Shown here in pieces: positions 21,257 to 29,474 of a stretch of 37,213 nucleotides of DNA. Below the pieces are notes generated by a model that was not told the origin of the DNA, ran no database searches, and worked only from the letters and a program-made list of their open reading frames with translations. The stretch is from an uncultured Clostridia bacterium. Its GTDB lineage: Bacteria; Bacillota; Clostridia; Oscillospirales; Acutalibacteraceae. Numbering within the stretch: the stretch's first letter is position 1; each line of letters begins with the position of its first letter. Both the position numbers and the translations under genes were made by a program. The stretch is from contig CAMOVW010000006.1 in NCBI GenBank assembly GCA_946627725.1, positions 1-37,213 on the forward strand, read 5' to 3'.

Positions 21257-21896
21257 ATCTTTTTCCTTCTTTCTTTTTGTAGCCGCAGTCGCAGTACGGG
21301 CCGCCGGAGGCCAGCGTGTATTCCCGCACGAAATCGCAGGCGCCGCCCACCTCGGCCATCGTGTAATCGAGTCGGCACATCGCCGGAACATATTTGAACA
21401 GTCCCAGTTCCTTCATCAGCGTACAGATGCCGCATTTTGAAAATCGCGCCTCATACCCGCTGCCGTCTTTGTAGGGCAGAAATTCCATGTTCCAGGAATA
21501 CGGATTCCGGTCGGCGGCGTTCAGCGCGGCGGTTTTCTTCATTCCCGCCACGTCCTTTTCGCTGAATTTGCGTTTATCGCTCATCCGGAAAAACCAGCGT
21601 GTCGGCGCGTTCATCATGGCCTTTTCGTAAAAGACCGTCAACTTTTCCACCGCCGGTTTTTCTTTCATGGAGAGCAGGAAAGAGGCGAGCATGGCGCAGC
21701 TTATTATGTTCATTTTGAAGCGGTCGCCTTTTTCAAATTCCGGAAGCTTTTGAATAATCTCTTTGTATTTCGGCTTCGCCGCGGCTGTAATCCTTACTGC
21801 CTCATTCTCATTGAAGCAGAGAACCGAAACCAGATGGTTTTGGAACGATCTTTTGTAAAGCGCCCACATGCCCATGGGCATACCGATATATTTCAT
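21249..21896 (-). CDS. ATC hydrolase family protein
   Basis: 215 aa from the ATG at 21896; a GTG three codons earlier is the alternative, but the paralogue at 24167 also begins 'MKY'. The family core is 'FSKCGICTLMKELG' and 'VPAMCRLDYTMAEV', with Cys-Gly in place of Cys-Pro. The C-terminal strand is 'GGPYCDCGYKKK'. It lies six bases from the stop of the hydrolase gene upstream and overlaps the HMA gene by eight bases. Function beyond the family name is unknown. Confidence 0.75.
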   Translation of the reverse strand: MKYIGMPMGMWALYKRSFQNHLVSVLCFNENEAVRITAAAKPKYKEIIQKLPEFEKGDRFKMNIISCAMLASFLLSMKEKPAVEKLTVFYEKAMMNAPTRWFFRMSDKRKFSEKDVAGMKKTAALNAADRNPYSWNMEFLPYKDGSGYEARFSKCGICTLMKELGLFKYVPAMCRLDYTMAEVGGACDFVREYTLASGGPYCDCGYKKKEGKRYG

Positions 21897-21901
21897 ATTT
21901 A

Positions 21902-22810
21902 TCACGCGCCTTTTATCAGCCGGACCATCAGCTCCCAGCCGTCTTTTGCTTCCCTGCAGACCGGAAAAACGGGATAGCAGTGGAACATTCCTTCGCCCAC
22001 GATCATTTCGTAATCGACGCCGTATTCACACATGGCTTTTTCAAAGGACGGGGCGCAGGCGTAAAGCGTCTCGTCGCTGCCGTAAATGAAGGTGGTTTTC
22101 GGGCAGTTTGTGAAGTCGCCCTTCTGCAGCCAGATCATATATTTCGGAACGCTTTTGTCACCGTGCCGCATGATCTCCACCGCGGTTTTCATATACTGCG
22201 CCGGAATCGCGACGTCCTTTTTGTCCAGCTCCAACATTCTCTGCCATTCTTCGTCCGTATCCACGCAGGTGCCGGGCGAGATCGCCAGTATATATCCCGG
22301 CATGGGCGTGTCCGCGTGCCCGTCGTTGATATACGGAACCATGCCGAGCGCCAGATTGCCGCCGGAAGAGGTGCCGAGCACCGAGATGTTTTCCGATGCG
22401 TAATCCCGCAGCATCACCCGGTAGGTCTCGTGGATCATTTCATAAGCCTTTGTCAAAGGATAATCGGTACACAACGGATAGTACGGGACGAATACGTCAA
22501 CGCCGGTTTCTTTTGCGAACCGCAGCGCTTTCTTGATGGAACCGGATCTTGGCGCCGATATCATCCCGCCGCCGATCAGGAAGAGGTTGGCCTTATTTGC
22601 TTTTTTCTTGTGAATCAGCTTCAGCACAGGGCAGCCCATGATTTCAATGCGACTGATATCAAAAGCCTCGTCCTTCAGGTTCGGGATCCGGTTCTTGGCA
22701 TTCTGCTTTCGCCGGTTTTCCAGGAGCTCTTCTGTACTCATGCCGGTCCACATTTTCTTAATGTTTGCGGCTTTTACCAGCCGTTTCAGAATTTCGTATT
22801 TCAGTGTCAT
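21902..22810 (-). CDS. Alpha/beta hydrolase of the hormone-sensitive lipase type
   Basis: 302 aa. The HSL-type oxyanion region is 'LIGGGMISAPRSGS' (GGG), the nucleophile is 'VLGTSSGGNLALGM' (GxSxG), and a late 'FHCYPVFPVC' supplies the probable catalytic His. 'YGSDETLYACAP' fits the Asp position. These enzymes hydrolyse short acyl esters. It starts within ATGA of the upstream ATC-hydrolase stop, so it is coupled to it. The C-terminal 'EAKDGWE' is echoed in the mini-ORF relic at 16563-16625. Confidence 0.87.
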   Translation of the reverse strand: MTLKYEILKRLVKAANIKKMWTGMSTEELLENRRKQNAKNRIPNLKDEAFDISRIEIMGCPVLKLIHKKKANKANLFLIGGGMISAPRSGSIKKALRFAKETGVDVFVPYYPLCTDYPLTKAYEMIHETYRVMLRDYASENISVLGTSSGGNLALGMVPYINDGHADTPMPGYILAISPGTCVDTDEEWQRMLELDKKDVAIPAQYMKTAVEIMRHGDKSVPKYMIWLQKGDFTNCPKTTFIYGSDETLYACAPSFEKAMCEYGVDYEMIVGEGMFHCYPVFPVCREAKDGWELMVRLIKGA

Positions 22811-23535
22811 TTCATCATGTCCCCCTTCTTCCTGCTGACCAGAAAGCCCTGTTCGTCCGGTACCGTTTCATACTCCCCGGCGATCGGATTCCTGTTTCCC
22901 ACAACAAGGTAGTCGCATTGATTGCTGTTGCCGCAGGTGCCGCAGCGGATCAGCGTCCCGTGTATCTCTCCGATCCCGAAGAAGTCGCTGTTGCACAGGA
23001 GCGGAAGCACATGGAGAAGCCCGTGCTTTTTGGCGAATTCCGCGTTGGGGCACTGTGTGAAGCTATAGCTTGCCGCATGGTGTTCTTTATCATACGGTGC
23101 GTCGACGTTGATAAACCCGTCAGGGTACCGGAGGATATCCTTGCGGTCTCTGTTCCCGGACTTCCGGAACACGTTGTCGATCAGCCGCATGTTGGACGGG
23201 CGGTTCAGGTCAAAGATCTTTCCGAACTTTGTAAAGGGGCCCATAAACAGGTTCTGCACAAAGTCCTGCAGTTCGGATATCGGCGGCCGGTCCGGCAGCG
23301 CGGGATAGAGCGCGAAGATCAGCAGACCGCCGTAGATCGCCTTGGCGTGCCCGTTTCTGCTTCCGCCGTAGTCAGGCAGATCCAAAAGATAGTTCCGGTA
23401 GTTCTCCTGCGTCTGCGCCCAGATCCTGTCTGCCTCGGCTTCCCCGTAGCGGTCTTTCAGCCAGTTTCGGACCGGTTCCCCGTAAGGGAGCTGTTCGATC
23501 GTCATGTGGCGGTTTTTCATTTTGCCTGTTTTCAT
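22807..23535 (-). CDS. ATC hydrolase family protein
   Basis: 242 aa from the ATG at 23535, which overlaps the stop of the upstream paralogue as ATGA and has GGAGG six bases before it. It is the close duplicate of the protein at 17172-17873: the same 'LPYGEPVRNWLKDRYGE', 'SFTQCPNAEFAKKHG', 'VLPLLCNSDFFG' and 'IRCGTCGNS'. The extra CxxC near residue 205 could bind metal or form a disulfide. It is one of three ATC-family genes within 2.9 kb. Confidence 0.8.
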   Translation of the reverse strand: MKTGKMKNRHMTIEQLPYGEPVRNWLKDRYGEAEADRIWAQTQENYRNYLLDLPDYGGSRNGHAKAIYGGLLIFALYPALPDRPPISELQDFVQNLFMGPFTKFGKIFDLNRPSNMRLIDNVFRKSGNRDRKDILRYPDGFINVDAPYDKEHHAASYSFTQCPNAEFAKKHGLLHVLPLLCNSDFFGIGEIHGTLIRCGTCGNSNQCDYLVVGNRNPIAGEYETVPDEQGFLVSRKKGDMMK

Positions 23536-24167
23536 TTCGGGTCCTCCGCTTTGTCTCCCACGACCCAATAATCACAGATCGGTTCCCCTTTTGCGATCGT
23601 GTGTTTCCTATGTAATTTCCCGTGCTGCAGCCGAAACATGACCTCGTCCGTGGCGCAGAGCGCTGGCATCAGCTCCGCGATGCCTTCGCGTTCACAGAAC
23701 TCGCAGATCGGGCAGCGGGTGAAATAATAGAAGCTGCCTTCTTTGTGGCGGGACTCGTCAAAGCTCACGTTCCAGTTGACCGGATAGTCTTTCCCGTGTC
23801 TGGCAAACCAGGCTTCGTATTTCCGCATCTCCCGTTCCCATTTTTTCGGAGTCCTGTTCAGATCTGTCATGCCGAAAAACGTGCGGAGCATCCCGGATTC
23901 CAGCACGTCGGTCATCACCATCGCCATCCCGTCCGGCGTGATCTGCCTGCCGCTACCCAGCCAGACCGCGGTGAAAACATAGGCAAAGTATGCATTCATC
24001 GCCATGGGGTTGCCGGGCCCCAGATCGTCGGCACGGGAAAGAAGCCGTCTGTATTCGTTTTTTCCGTTTTTGACAACTTTTTCTGCCAACTCTCTATCAA
24101 ATCGCCTTGCTATGCTCTTTTTTATCAATGGCGCAAACAGCATCCAATAAATTCCTTTGTATTTCAT
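23532..24167 (-). CDS. ATC hydrolase family protein
   Basis: 211 aa starting 'MKYKGIYWMLFAPLIKKSIARRFDRELAE', with the core 'YFTRCPICEFCEREG' and 'MPALCATDEVMF', then 'HTIAKGEPICDYWVVGD'. This is the most canonical family member here and the parent type of the relic at 13351-13436. It follows a 165-base gap, so it is likely the first gene of the transcription unit running to 16678. The upstream ribosome site is weak (AAAGAGAAAA). Confidence 0.8.
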   Translation of the reverse strand: MKYKGIYWMLFAPLIKKSIARRFDRELAEKVVKNGKNEYRRLLSRADDLGPGNPMAMNAYFAYVFTAVWLGSGRQITPDGMAMVMTDVLESGMLRTFFGMTDLNRTPKKWEREMRKYEAWFARHGKDYPVNWNVSFDESRHKEGSFYYFTRCPICEFCEREGIAELMPALCATDEVMFRLQHGKLHRKHTIAKGEPICDYWVVGDKAEDPK

Positions 24168-24332
24168 AAGCGCGTTTTCTCTTTTTTGAAATCAGAAATC
24201 TTCTTACATAAAAATATTACTCTTCAAAATCAGTTTTGGATACTCACATTGAAACACATCAGCCAGTCTCCGACCCCACACAGAAACAAACCCGCAAAAC
24301 CGAAAAGAAAAGCCTCTTTCCATCTTCTATAT
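24168..24332 (-). promoter_or_regulatory. Gap that should hold the promoter of the unit from 24167 to 16678
   Basis: 165 bases without a gene, AT-rich near the downstream start. A TAATAT at about 24224-24229 on the minus strand could be a -10 element, but no clear -35 is spaced correctly. No TTAG-N-CTAA palindrome is seen, so metal control of this unit is not supported by a local operator. Confidence 0.3.
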
Positions 24333-25103
24333 TCATTCATTCGATTCATCTCCGATTGCTCTGCATAACTCCGAAGCCAGCAGTCCGGGCTTCAGTGCCG
24401 CAAGGCCACCGTGCCCGATCTCTTCAAAAACACGGAACACGGTTTTCGGTAAATGGTTTTTGATGTACAGAATATCCCATTTCCGGGCTTTTTCTTCCGT
24501 TCTCGCGTACCAGTATTCCAAATGCCTGCAATCCGTATTGATTTCTTTCGGCATATCGTAATTGTTGCAGGATTCAAAGGTCCGCCATATAGTCTTCGCG
24601 CTGACGAACTTCAACACCTTTTCAATGTACCTGAGATCTTCTTCCGAATATTCGTCGGAGGTGAACGCCTTTTCCAGCAGCCGGATCCCGCCGAGCTTTC
24701 CCATGGAAACCATCAGGAAATCGCGGACCGCGATCAGCCGCGTTGCGATCCACGGCAGCTGATACGGCGTAATGCCGCCGTCTATCACGGCGCTTCGCGG
24801 TTTGATCCGGTTATCTGCAAGGAGCTTTGTCACGATCGCGCCGCCCATGGAGCAGCCATAAACGCAGGCAATCTCTGTGTGTCCGTTTTTAATCAGCCGA
24901 TCCGCCAGCTCCGATGCGATCTTCTCCACGCCGGTGAAATCCCCCGGCATCTCTTCATCGTATCCGGGCAGCGCCGGGATGATCAGATGATACCGGTCCT
25001 CCAGCAGCGGGATCACATACTCGAAATAATCCCACATGACAAGGGCGGGGTGGATCAGCACAACCACCGGTTTATTCTCATTTCCGAATTCATGGATCGT
25101 CAT
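24333..25103 (-). CDS. Alpha/beta hydrolase
   Basis: 256 aa. It begins 'MTIHEFGNENKPVVVLIHPALVMWDYF', and 'YHLIIPALPGYDEE' and the nucleophile elbow 'VYGCSMGGAIVT' (GxSxG) follow. Late 'EEIGHGGLAALKP' supplies the catalytic His. It is a standard clostridial alpha/beta hydrolase of about 250 aa. Its first codons resemble the two relics at 9552 and 16563, so this branch has been copied and lost within the array. It follows the SAM-synthetase-like gene by 43 bases. Confidence 0.85.
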   Translation of the reverse strand: MTIHEFGNENKPVVVLIHPALVMWDYFEYVIPLLEDRYHLIIPALPGYDEEMPGDFTGVEKIASELADRLIKNGHTEIACVYGCSMGGAIVTKLLADNRIKPRSAVIDGGITPYQLPWIATRLIAVRDFLMVSMGKLGGIRLLEKAFTSDEYSEEDLRYIEKVLKFVSAKTIWRTFESCNNYDMPKEINTDCRHLEYWYARTEEKARKWDILYIKNHLPKTVFRVFEEIGHGGLAALKPGLLASELCRAIGDESNE

Positions 25104-25146
25104 CCGGACGCCTTCTTTCGCCTTTCTAAGATAGTTTTATTGTGCC

Positions 25147-25932
25147 TTAACGAATCAAACCCCATTCTGCGAACTTCTCAAAGCCGCCGACGCCCCTTAT
25201 GTATTCTTTTGCAATCGCTGTGATCTCATCGTAAGGGACGCCGTTGATACAGTCGTCGCCGATGGCGCAGCACAGCTCGACCGGCTTCCCGGTTTCCTGC
25301 GCCTTGAGCCACGCGTAAATATTGACGCTGACGTCTGCTTTGGACAGATCCTTTCCATGGAGACCGCCGCCCGTTACGCTGTCGCCCATATCCGAGCCGA
25401 GCTTCCGGTTGGTCGCGCCGCTGTCCACGTCCGACCCGCCGGTCCAATCTCCCAACGGATTGACCTCGGCGTCGGCATAGTATCTGCGAAGGAACACGCT
25501 GTCGGCGTTGCTTTGGCAGATGATCAGACGGTTGCCGTCAAGGATGTATTTCCCGTCGCTTTTGTAGGCGTCGTAGATCTGCCGCGCCAGAGCGGTCAGC
25601 TTCTTTTGTTCTTCCGTTACCGGCATGCCTTTAAAAATACCGTTATCGCCGCAATGAACGCTTTCGTTCTGGTTTTCCGCAAGATGGACGTCCTGCGGAA
25701 CTTCCGCGTAATCTACCGCAAGTTCGCCCGCAATGCGGGAGACAGCCGCGGTGACCTGGTTCCTCGGCAGACGCACGGAGGTTTCCGCAATAATGTGACA
25801 GTTGCCGTGTCCGAGCAAAACCTCTACCGCGATTTTCGGGCTTTCTTCCAAGGCGTATGCCAGATCCACCAACGCGCCGGCGATACGGTCTGCCACTTTA
25901 TCCGGATGCGCGGGATTTACTTTCTCAAACAT
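25147..25932 (-). CDS. Compact S-adenosylmethionine synthetase-like protein
   Basis: 261 aa against about 390 for normal MetK. The N-terminal ATP loop 'NPAHPDKVADRIAGALVD' corresponds to 'GHPDK.(C/A)DQISDA', 'HCGDNGIFKG' to 'GDQG..FGYA', and 'NPLGDWTGGSDVDSGATNRKLGSDMGDS' with 'GGGLHGKDLSKADVS' to the C-terminal 'GGP.GDAGLTGRK...GGGAFSGKD'. About 110-130 residues from the middle and end are absent. It sits between a methyltransferase and a hydrolase in the same operon. It may be a dedicated SAM supply for the five methyltransferases, or make or use a different nucleotide; the activity is not proven. Confidence 0.75.
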   Translation of the reverse strand: MFEKVNPAHPDKVADRIAGALVDLAYALEESPKIAVEVLLGHGNCHIIAETSVRLPRNQVTAAVSRIAGELAVDYAEVPQDVHLAENQNESVHCGDNGIFKGMPVTEEQKKLTALARQIYDAYKSDGKYILDGNRLIICQSNADSVFLRRYYADAEVNPLGDWTGGSDVDSGATNRKLGSDMGDSVTGGGLHGKDLSKADVSVNIYAWLKAQETGKPVELCCAIGDDCINGVPYDEITAIAKEYIRGVGGFEKFAEWGLIR

Positions 25933-25968
25933 ATCATTTTCCTTTCTGTTTTCTCTTCTCCGTTTTTT

Positions 25969-26580
25969 CTACTTTTCATTTCTTCTGACGCACTCGGTAT
26001 ATATCAGGGCAATCCGCGCCGCCATTTCCTTGCTGAAAGTGACCTTCCAGCCGTTCACTTCCAGAAATTGCAGATATTCCTGCGCGGACCACTGATGTTC
26101 AAAACGGACCCCTGCAACGCGCAGGATGCCGGACCAGATACGGCTCACCGTCGTTCCCTTGTGTTCCACGAAATTCGGCGCGATCAGAACGCCGTCGGGC
26201 CGCAGCACGCGGTCGATTTCCCGCAGCGCCCGTTCCGGTTCCGGAATGATATGCAAGGCGTTGGAAATGATCACCGCGTCAAAGGAATCGTCTTCATAGG
26301 GAAGCGCCGTGGCGTCCGCCACCTCAAACCGCAGCTTTGTCGGGTATACGCCTTTTTTCGCTTGAGCGATCATCCCTTCGGAATAGTCCGTTGCAATGAT
26401 CGTTTTGGAAGCGGAGGCCACGTGCTTCGCCAATAACCCGGGGCCCGTAGCGATCTCTAGCACGTCCTTGTTCCGGATCGTCTCAGGGATCCTGTCGTAC
26501 ATAAACTGGTATATCTTTTTATCTGACCGCATGGCCCGCTCATAGATCGGCGCATACAGATCCCACATCTTTTTTGTCAT
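25969..26580 (-). CDS. Class I SAM-dependent methyltransferase (UbiE-like)
   Basis: 203 aa from the ATG at 26580, which has AAGGTGA upstream; the longer track start reads through the feo terminator. Motif I is 'VLEIATGPGLLAKHVA', then 'IIATDYSEGMI', 'VADATALPYEDDSFDAVIISNALHIIPEPE' and 'IDRVLRPDGVLIAPNFVEH'. It is the first gene of the array, directly after the feo terminator, and is followed by the SAM-synthetase-like gene after 36 bases. No clear promoter is seen, so some transcription could come from feo read-through. Confidence 0.85.
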   Translation of the reverse strand: MTKKMWDLYAPIYERAMRSDKKIYQFMYDRIPETIRNKDVLEIATGPGLLAKHVASASKTIIATDYSEGMIAQAKKGVYPTKLRFEVADATALPYEDDSFDAVIISNALHIIPEPERALREIDRVLRPDGVLIAPNFVEHKGTTVSRIWSGILRVAGVRFEHQWSAQEYLQFLEVNGWKVTFSKEMAARIALIYTECVRRNEK

Positions 26581-26604
26581 AGACGTCACCTTTTTGTTTG
26601 AACG

Positions 26605-26649
26605 AAAAAAAACATACGGCGCGCAGGATCGTTTTCCCGGCACCGTATG
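26605..26649 (-). terminator. Terminator of the feo operon
   Basis: On the minus strand CATACGG and CCGTATG form a seven-base outer stem with an inner CCGGG/CCTG part, followed by TTTTTTTT. It lies about 45 bases after the FeoB-associated gene and just before the methyltransferase start. Confidence 0.85.
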
Positions 26650-26695
26650 CGTTTGTTGGGTATTTGAAGCGAAACTTCCTGCCGGGCGGAACAGC

Positions 26696-26869
26696 TTACT
26701 TCTTCTGATGACAGGTCCCGCTCATCGCGCAGTGCGCGCAGTTCCCGCCGCAGGACGAAACGCCCTTTTTCTTATCCTTCCGGAGCTTCACGACGATAAT
26801 CACAACGATTGCGATCAGGAACAGCGTGATCAGCACCGTGCCGATGTTCGCCGTCAGCCAGCTCAGCAT
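26696..26869 (-). CDS. FeoB-associated Cys-rich membrane protein
   Basis: 57 aa, not in the ORF track. One membrane helix (residues 8-27), then basic 'KLRKDKKKG', then 'SSCGGNCAHCAMSGTCHQKK' with four Cys and two His. This is the standard layout of the FeoB-associated Cys-rich membrane protein (FeoC-like position) of Firmicutes. The ATG at 26869 lies 22 bases after the feoB stop. It probably helps FeoB function or senses iron or redox state through its Cys cluster. Confidence 0.9.
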   Translation of the reverse strand: MLSWLTANIGTVLITLFLIAIVVIIVVKLRKDKKKGVSSCGGNCAHCAMSGTCHQKK

Positions 26870-26891
26870 AAAACCGCTTCCTTTCGTATTC

Positions 26892-29378
26892 TCAGATCTT
26901 CTTCGTCAGCTTTGTGGCTTCCTTGTATTTACGGAAGAACAGCATATATACCATGCACGCTATAATCGCCAGCGCGCAGATGAAGCCGATCACGTTGAAC
27001 CTGCCGGTGAACGCGCCGCCGATCTGGTTGATGCACAGAGAAACCGCGTAAGCGAAGCCGCACTGGTATGCTATTGCGAACCAAGTCCATTTTGCGTTGT
27101 TCATCTCGCGCTTGATGGCGCCGATGGCCGCAAAGCAGGGCGCGCACAGCAGATTGAACACCAGGAAGGAGAAGCCGGTAATGCCGGTGAACGCCTGATG
27201 CAGCGCCTGCCAGGCGGTGAGCTCGCCGCCGCCGTAGAGGATGCCCATGGTGCCCACGATGTTCTCCTTGGCCACCAGACCGGTGATGGAGGCAACCGCC
27301 GCCTGCCACGTGCCCCAGCCGAGCGGGGCGAAGATCCAGGCGATCACAGAGCCGATGCGGGCCAGGATAGAGAGATCCAGCTCATCCTCCGCCAGCATAC
27401 GGAAACCGTCTGCGGTGAAGCCGAAGTAAGAGGTGAACCACACGAGGATGGTGGAGAGCAGAATGATGGTACCTGCCTTTTTAATGAAGCTCCAGCCGCG
27501 CTCCCACATAGAACGGAGCACGTTGCCGAGCGTGGGCCAGTGATAGGCGGGCAGCTCCATCACGAAGGGGGCCGGGTCGCCCGCGAACATCTTCGTCTTC
27601 TTCAGCATGATACCGGAAACCACGATGGCCGCCATGCCGATGAAATAGGCGGAAGTGGAGATCCACGCGCTGCCGCCGAAGATCGCGCCCGCGATCATGG
27701 CGATAAAGGGCACCTTGGCGCCGCAGGGAATGAAGGTGGTGGTCATGATGGTCATGCGCCGGTCGCGTTCGTTTTCGATGGTACGGCTGGCCATGATGCC
27801 GGGCACACCGCAGCCCACGCCGATGAGCATGGGTATAAAGGATTTGCCCGAAAGGCCGAACTTGCGGAAGATGCGGTCCAGCACAAAGGCGATACGCGCC
27901 ATGTAGCCGCATGCTTCGAGGAAGGCGAGCATCAGGAAGAGCACCAGCATCTGGGGCACGAAGCCCAGCACCGCGCCGACGCCCGCCACGATACCGTCAA
28001 GGATCAGGCCCTGCAGCCATTCGGCGGCGCCCGCTTTTTCGAGCAAATTGCCCACAAGCACCGGCACGCCGGGTACCCACACGCCGTAGTCGGCGGGATC
28101 GGGCGCTTCAAAGCCTTTTTCGGTGAAGTAGTCTTTCGCCTCCACGAAGGTCATGCCCACGGTCTCTTCCTCGTCGGCGTCCTGCGGGATAGCGTCGTAA
28201 TAGGCGGTCAGGGTGCTGATCTCCAGCGTCTCCTCATCCTCCACGTCCACCGTGGCGGTTTTTTCCGTGGGAACAAAGGCGTCAAGCTCCGCTTTTGCGG
28301 CCTCTTCGTCAAAATCCTCCGCCTCGGGGTCTAATTCCGTAAACGCCTGTACCGCGTTCAGGGCGTTGGTATACTCGTCGTTTACTTCCTCATACGCCTT
28401 GGTGCCGATGCCCAGCAGGTGATACCCGTCGCCGAAAAGCCCGTCGTTGGCCCAGTCGGTCGCGGGCGCGCCAACGGCCACCATGGCGATCCAATAGACG
28501 AGGAACATCACGGCGGCAAAAATGGGAAGGCCCAGCCAGCGGTTGGTGACCACCCTGTCGATTTTATCGGAGGTGGTCAGGCTGCCTTTGTTCTTCTTTT
28601 TATAGCAGGATTTTATGATCTGGGCGATGTACACGTAGCGCTCGTTTGTGATGATGCTTTCGGCGTCGTCGTCCAGCTCGGTTTCCGCCGCGGCGATATC
28701 CTTTTCAATGTGCGAGAGCGTATCGGCGGGGATATTCAGCTGTTCCAGCACCTTGTCGTCCCGCTCGAACACCTTGATCGCGTACCAGCGCTGCTGCTCC
28801 TCGGGCATGTTATGGACGACCGCTTCTTCAATGTGCGCCAGCGCGTGCTCCACGGGACCGGAGAACGTGTGCATCGGAACGGTCTTCGCGTTGTTAGCGG
28901 CTTCAATGGCAGCTTCAGCCGCTTCCGTAACGCCGGTTCCCTTCAACGCGGAGATCTCCACGACCTTGCATCCGAGCTGTTTGCCGAGCTGTGCCGTGTC
29001 GATCCTGTCGCCGTTCTTTTTCACCACGTCCATCATATTGATGGCCAGCACCACGGGGATGCCCAGCTCCGTAAGCTGCGTGGTCAGGTAAAGGTTACGC
29101 TCGAGGTTCGTGCCGTCGATGATGTTCAGAATGGCGTCGGGGCGTTCGCTGATCAGATAGTTTCTGGCAACCACTTCCTCCAGCGTATAGGGGGAAAGGG
29201 AGTAGATGCCGGGAAGGTCGGTGATCGTTACGTCGTCGTGTTTTTTCAGTTTGCCTTCCTTTTTCTCCACGGTCACGCCCGGCCAGTTGCCAACAAATTG
29301 GTTGGAGCCGGTGAGCGCGTTGAACAGCGTGGTTTTGCCGCTGTTCGGGTTGCCCGCTAAAGCGATTCGTATATTCAT
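26892..29378 (-). CDS. feoB: Ferrous iron transporter FeoB
   Basis: 828 aa. The N-terminal G domain has G1 'GNPNSGKTT' (about residues 9-17), G3 'DLPGIYS' (54-60) and G4 'NMMD' (114-117). The helical GDI region follows, then the membrane domain with Gate-type segments ('PMLIGVGCGVPGIMASRTIENERDRR'). Between the first membrane helix and the rest, residues 325-430 hold a long acidic insertion rich in Glu and Asp ('DPEAEDFDEEAAKAELDAF'), larger than in E. coli FeoB. FeoB imports Fe(II) across the cell membrane. It is downstream of two feoA genes and under the DtxR-type sites. Confidence 0.97.
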   Translation of the reverse strand: MNIRIALAGNPNSGKTTLFNALTGSNQFVGNWPGVTVEKKEGKLKKHDDVTITDLPGIYSLSPYTLEEVVARNYLISERPDAILNIIDGTNLERNLYLTTQLTELGIPVVLAINMMDVVKKNGDRIDTAQLGKQLGCKVVEISALKGTGVTEAAEAAIEAANNAKTVPMHTFSGPVEHALAHIEEAVVHNMPEEQQRWYAIKVFERDDKVLEQLNIPADTLSHIEKDIAAAETELDDDAESIITNERYVYIAQIIKSCYKKKNKGSLTTSDKIDRVVTNRWLGLPIFAAVMFLVYWIAMVAVGAPATDWANDGLFGDGYHLLGIGTKAYEEVNDEYTNALNAVQAFTELDPEAEDFDEEAAKAELDAFVPTEKTATVDVEDEETLEISTLTAYYDAIPQDADEEETVGMTFVEAKDYFTEKGFEAPDPADYGVWVPGVPVLVGNLLEKAGAAEWLQGLILDGIVAGVGAVLGFVPQMLVLFLMLAFLEACGYMARIAFVLDRIFRKFGLSGKSFIPMLIGVGCGVPGIMASRTIENERDRRMTIMTTTFIPCGAKVPFIAMIAGAIFGGSAWISTSAYFIGMAAIVVSGIMLKKTKMFAGDPAPFVMELPAYHWPTLGNVLRSMWERGWSFIKKAGTIILLSTILVWFTSYFGFTADGFRMLAEDELDLSILARIGSVIAWIFAPLGWGTWQAAVASITGLVAKENIVGTMGILYGGGELTAWQALHQAFTGITGFSFLVFNLLCAPCFAAIGAIKREMNNAKWTWFAIAYQCGFAYAVSLCINQIGGAFTGRFNVIGFICALAIIACMVYMLFFRKYKEATKLTKKI

Positions 29379-29441
29379 GATTGTATATTCCTTTCTGCCG
29401 ATGCCGGCTTTGAATGATTCGCGTACGCTAACCGATGTCTG

Positions 29442-29466
29442 AAAAAATATCGGGGATCTGTTCCCC
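29442..29466 (-). terminator. Small hairpin between feoA and feoB
   Basis: On the minus strand GGGGA and TCCCC pair around ACAGA, followed by GATATTTTTT. The stem is short, so it would be a weak attenuator that could lower feoB relative to feoA. Speculative. Confidence 0.35.
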
Positions 29467-29474
29467 TTGCCGTT

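Noticed and set aside
19953-21440. 495-aa plus-strand ORF
   Set aside because: It runs antisense across the LCM methyltransferase, ZIP, HMA and ATC-hydrolase genes, all of which have recognisable motifs. Low-complexity Arg/His composition.
25933-25968. SAM or other riboswitch ahead of the SAM-synthetase-like gene
   Set aside because: The gap is 36 bases, too short for a SAM riboswitch, and shows no hairpin.
25357-26436. 359-aa plus-strand ORF
   Set aside because: Antisense to the SAM-synthetase-like and UbiE-like genes; no ribosome site or motif.
26826-28334. 502-aa plus-strand ORF
   Set aside because: It is antisense to feoB, which has full G-domain and membrane motifs. The plus frame is rich in His, Glu and Gly without domains, as expected from the complement of GC-rich coding DNA.
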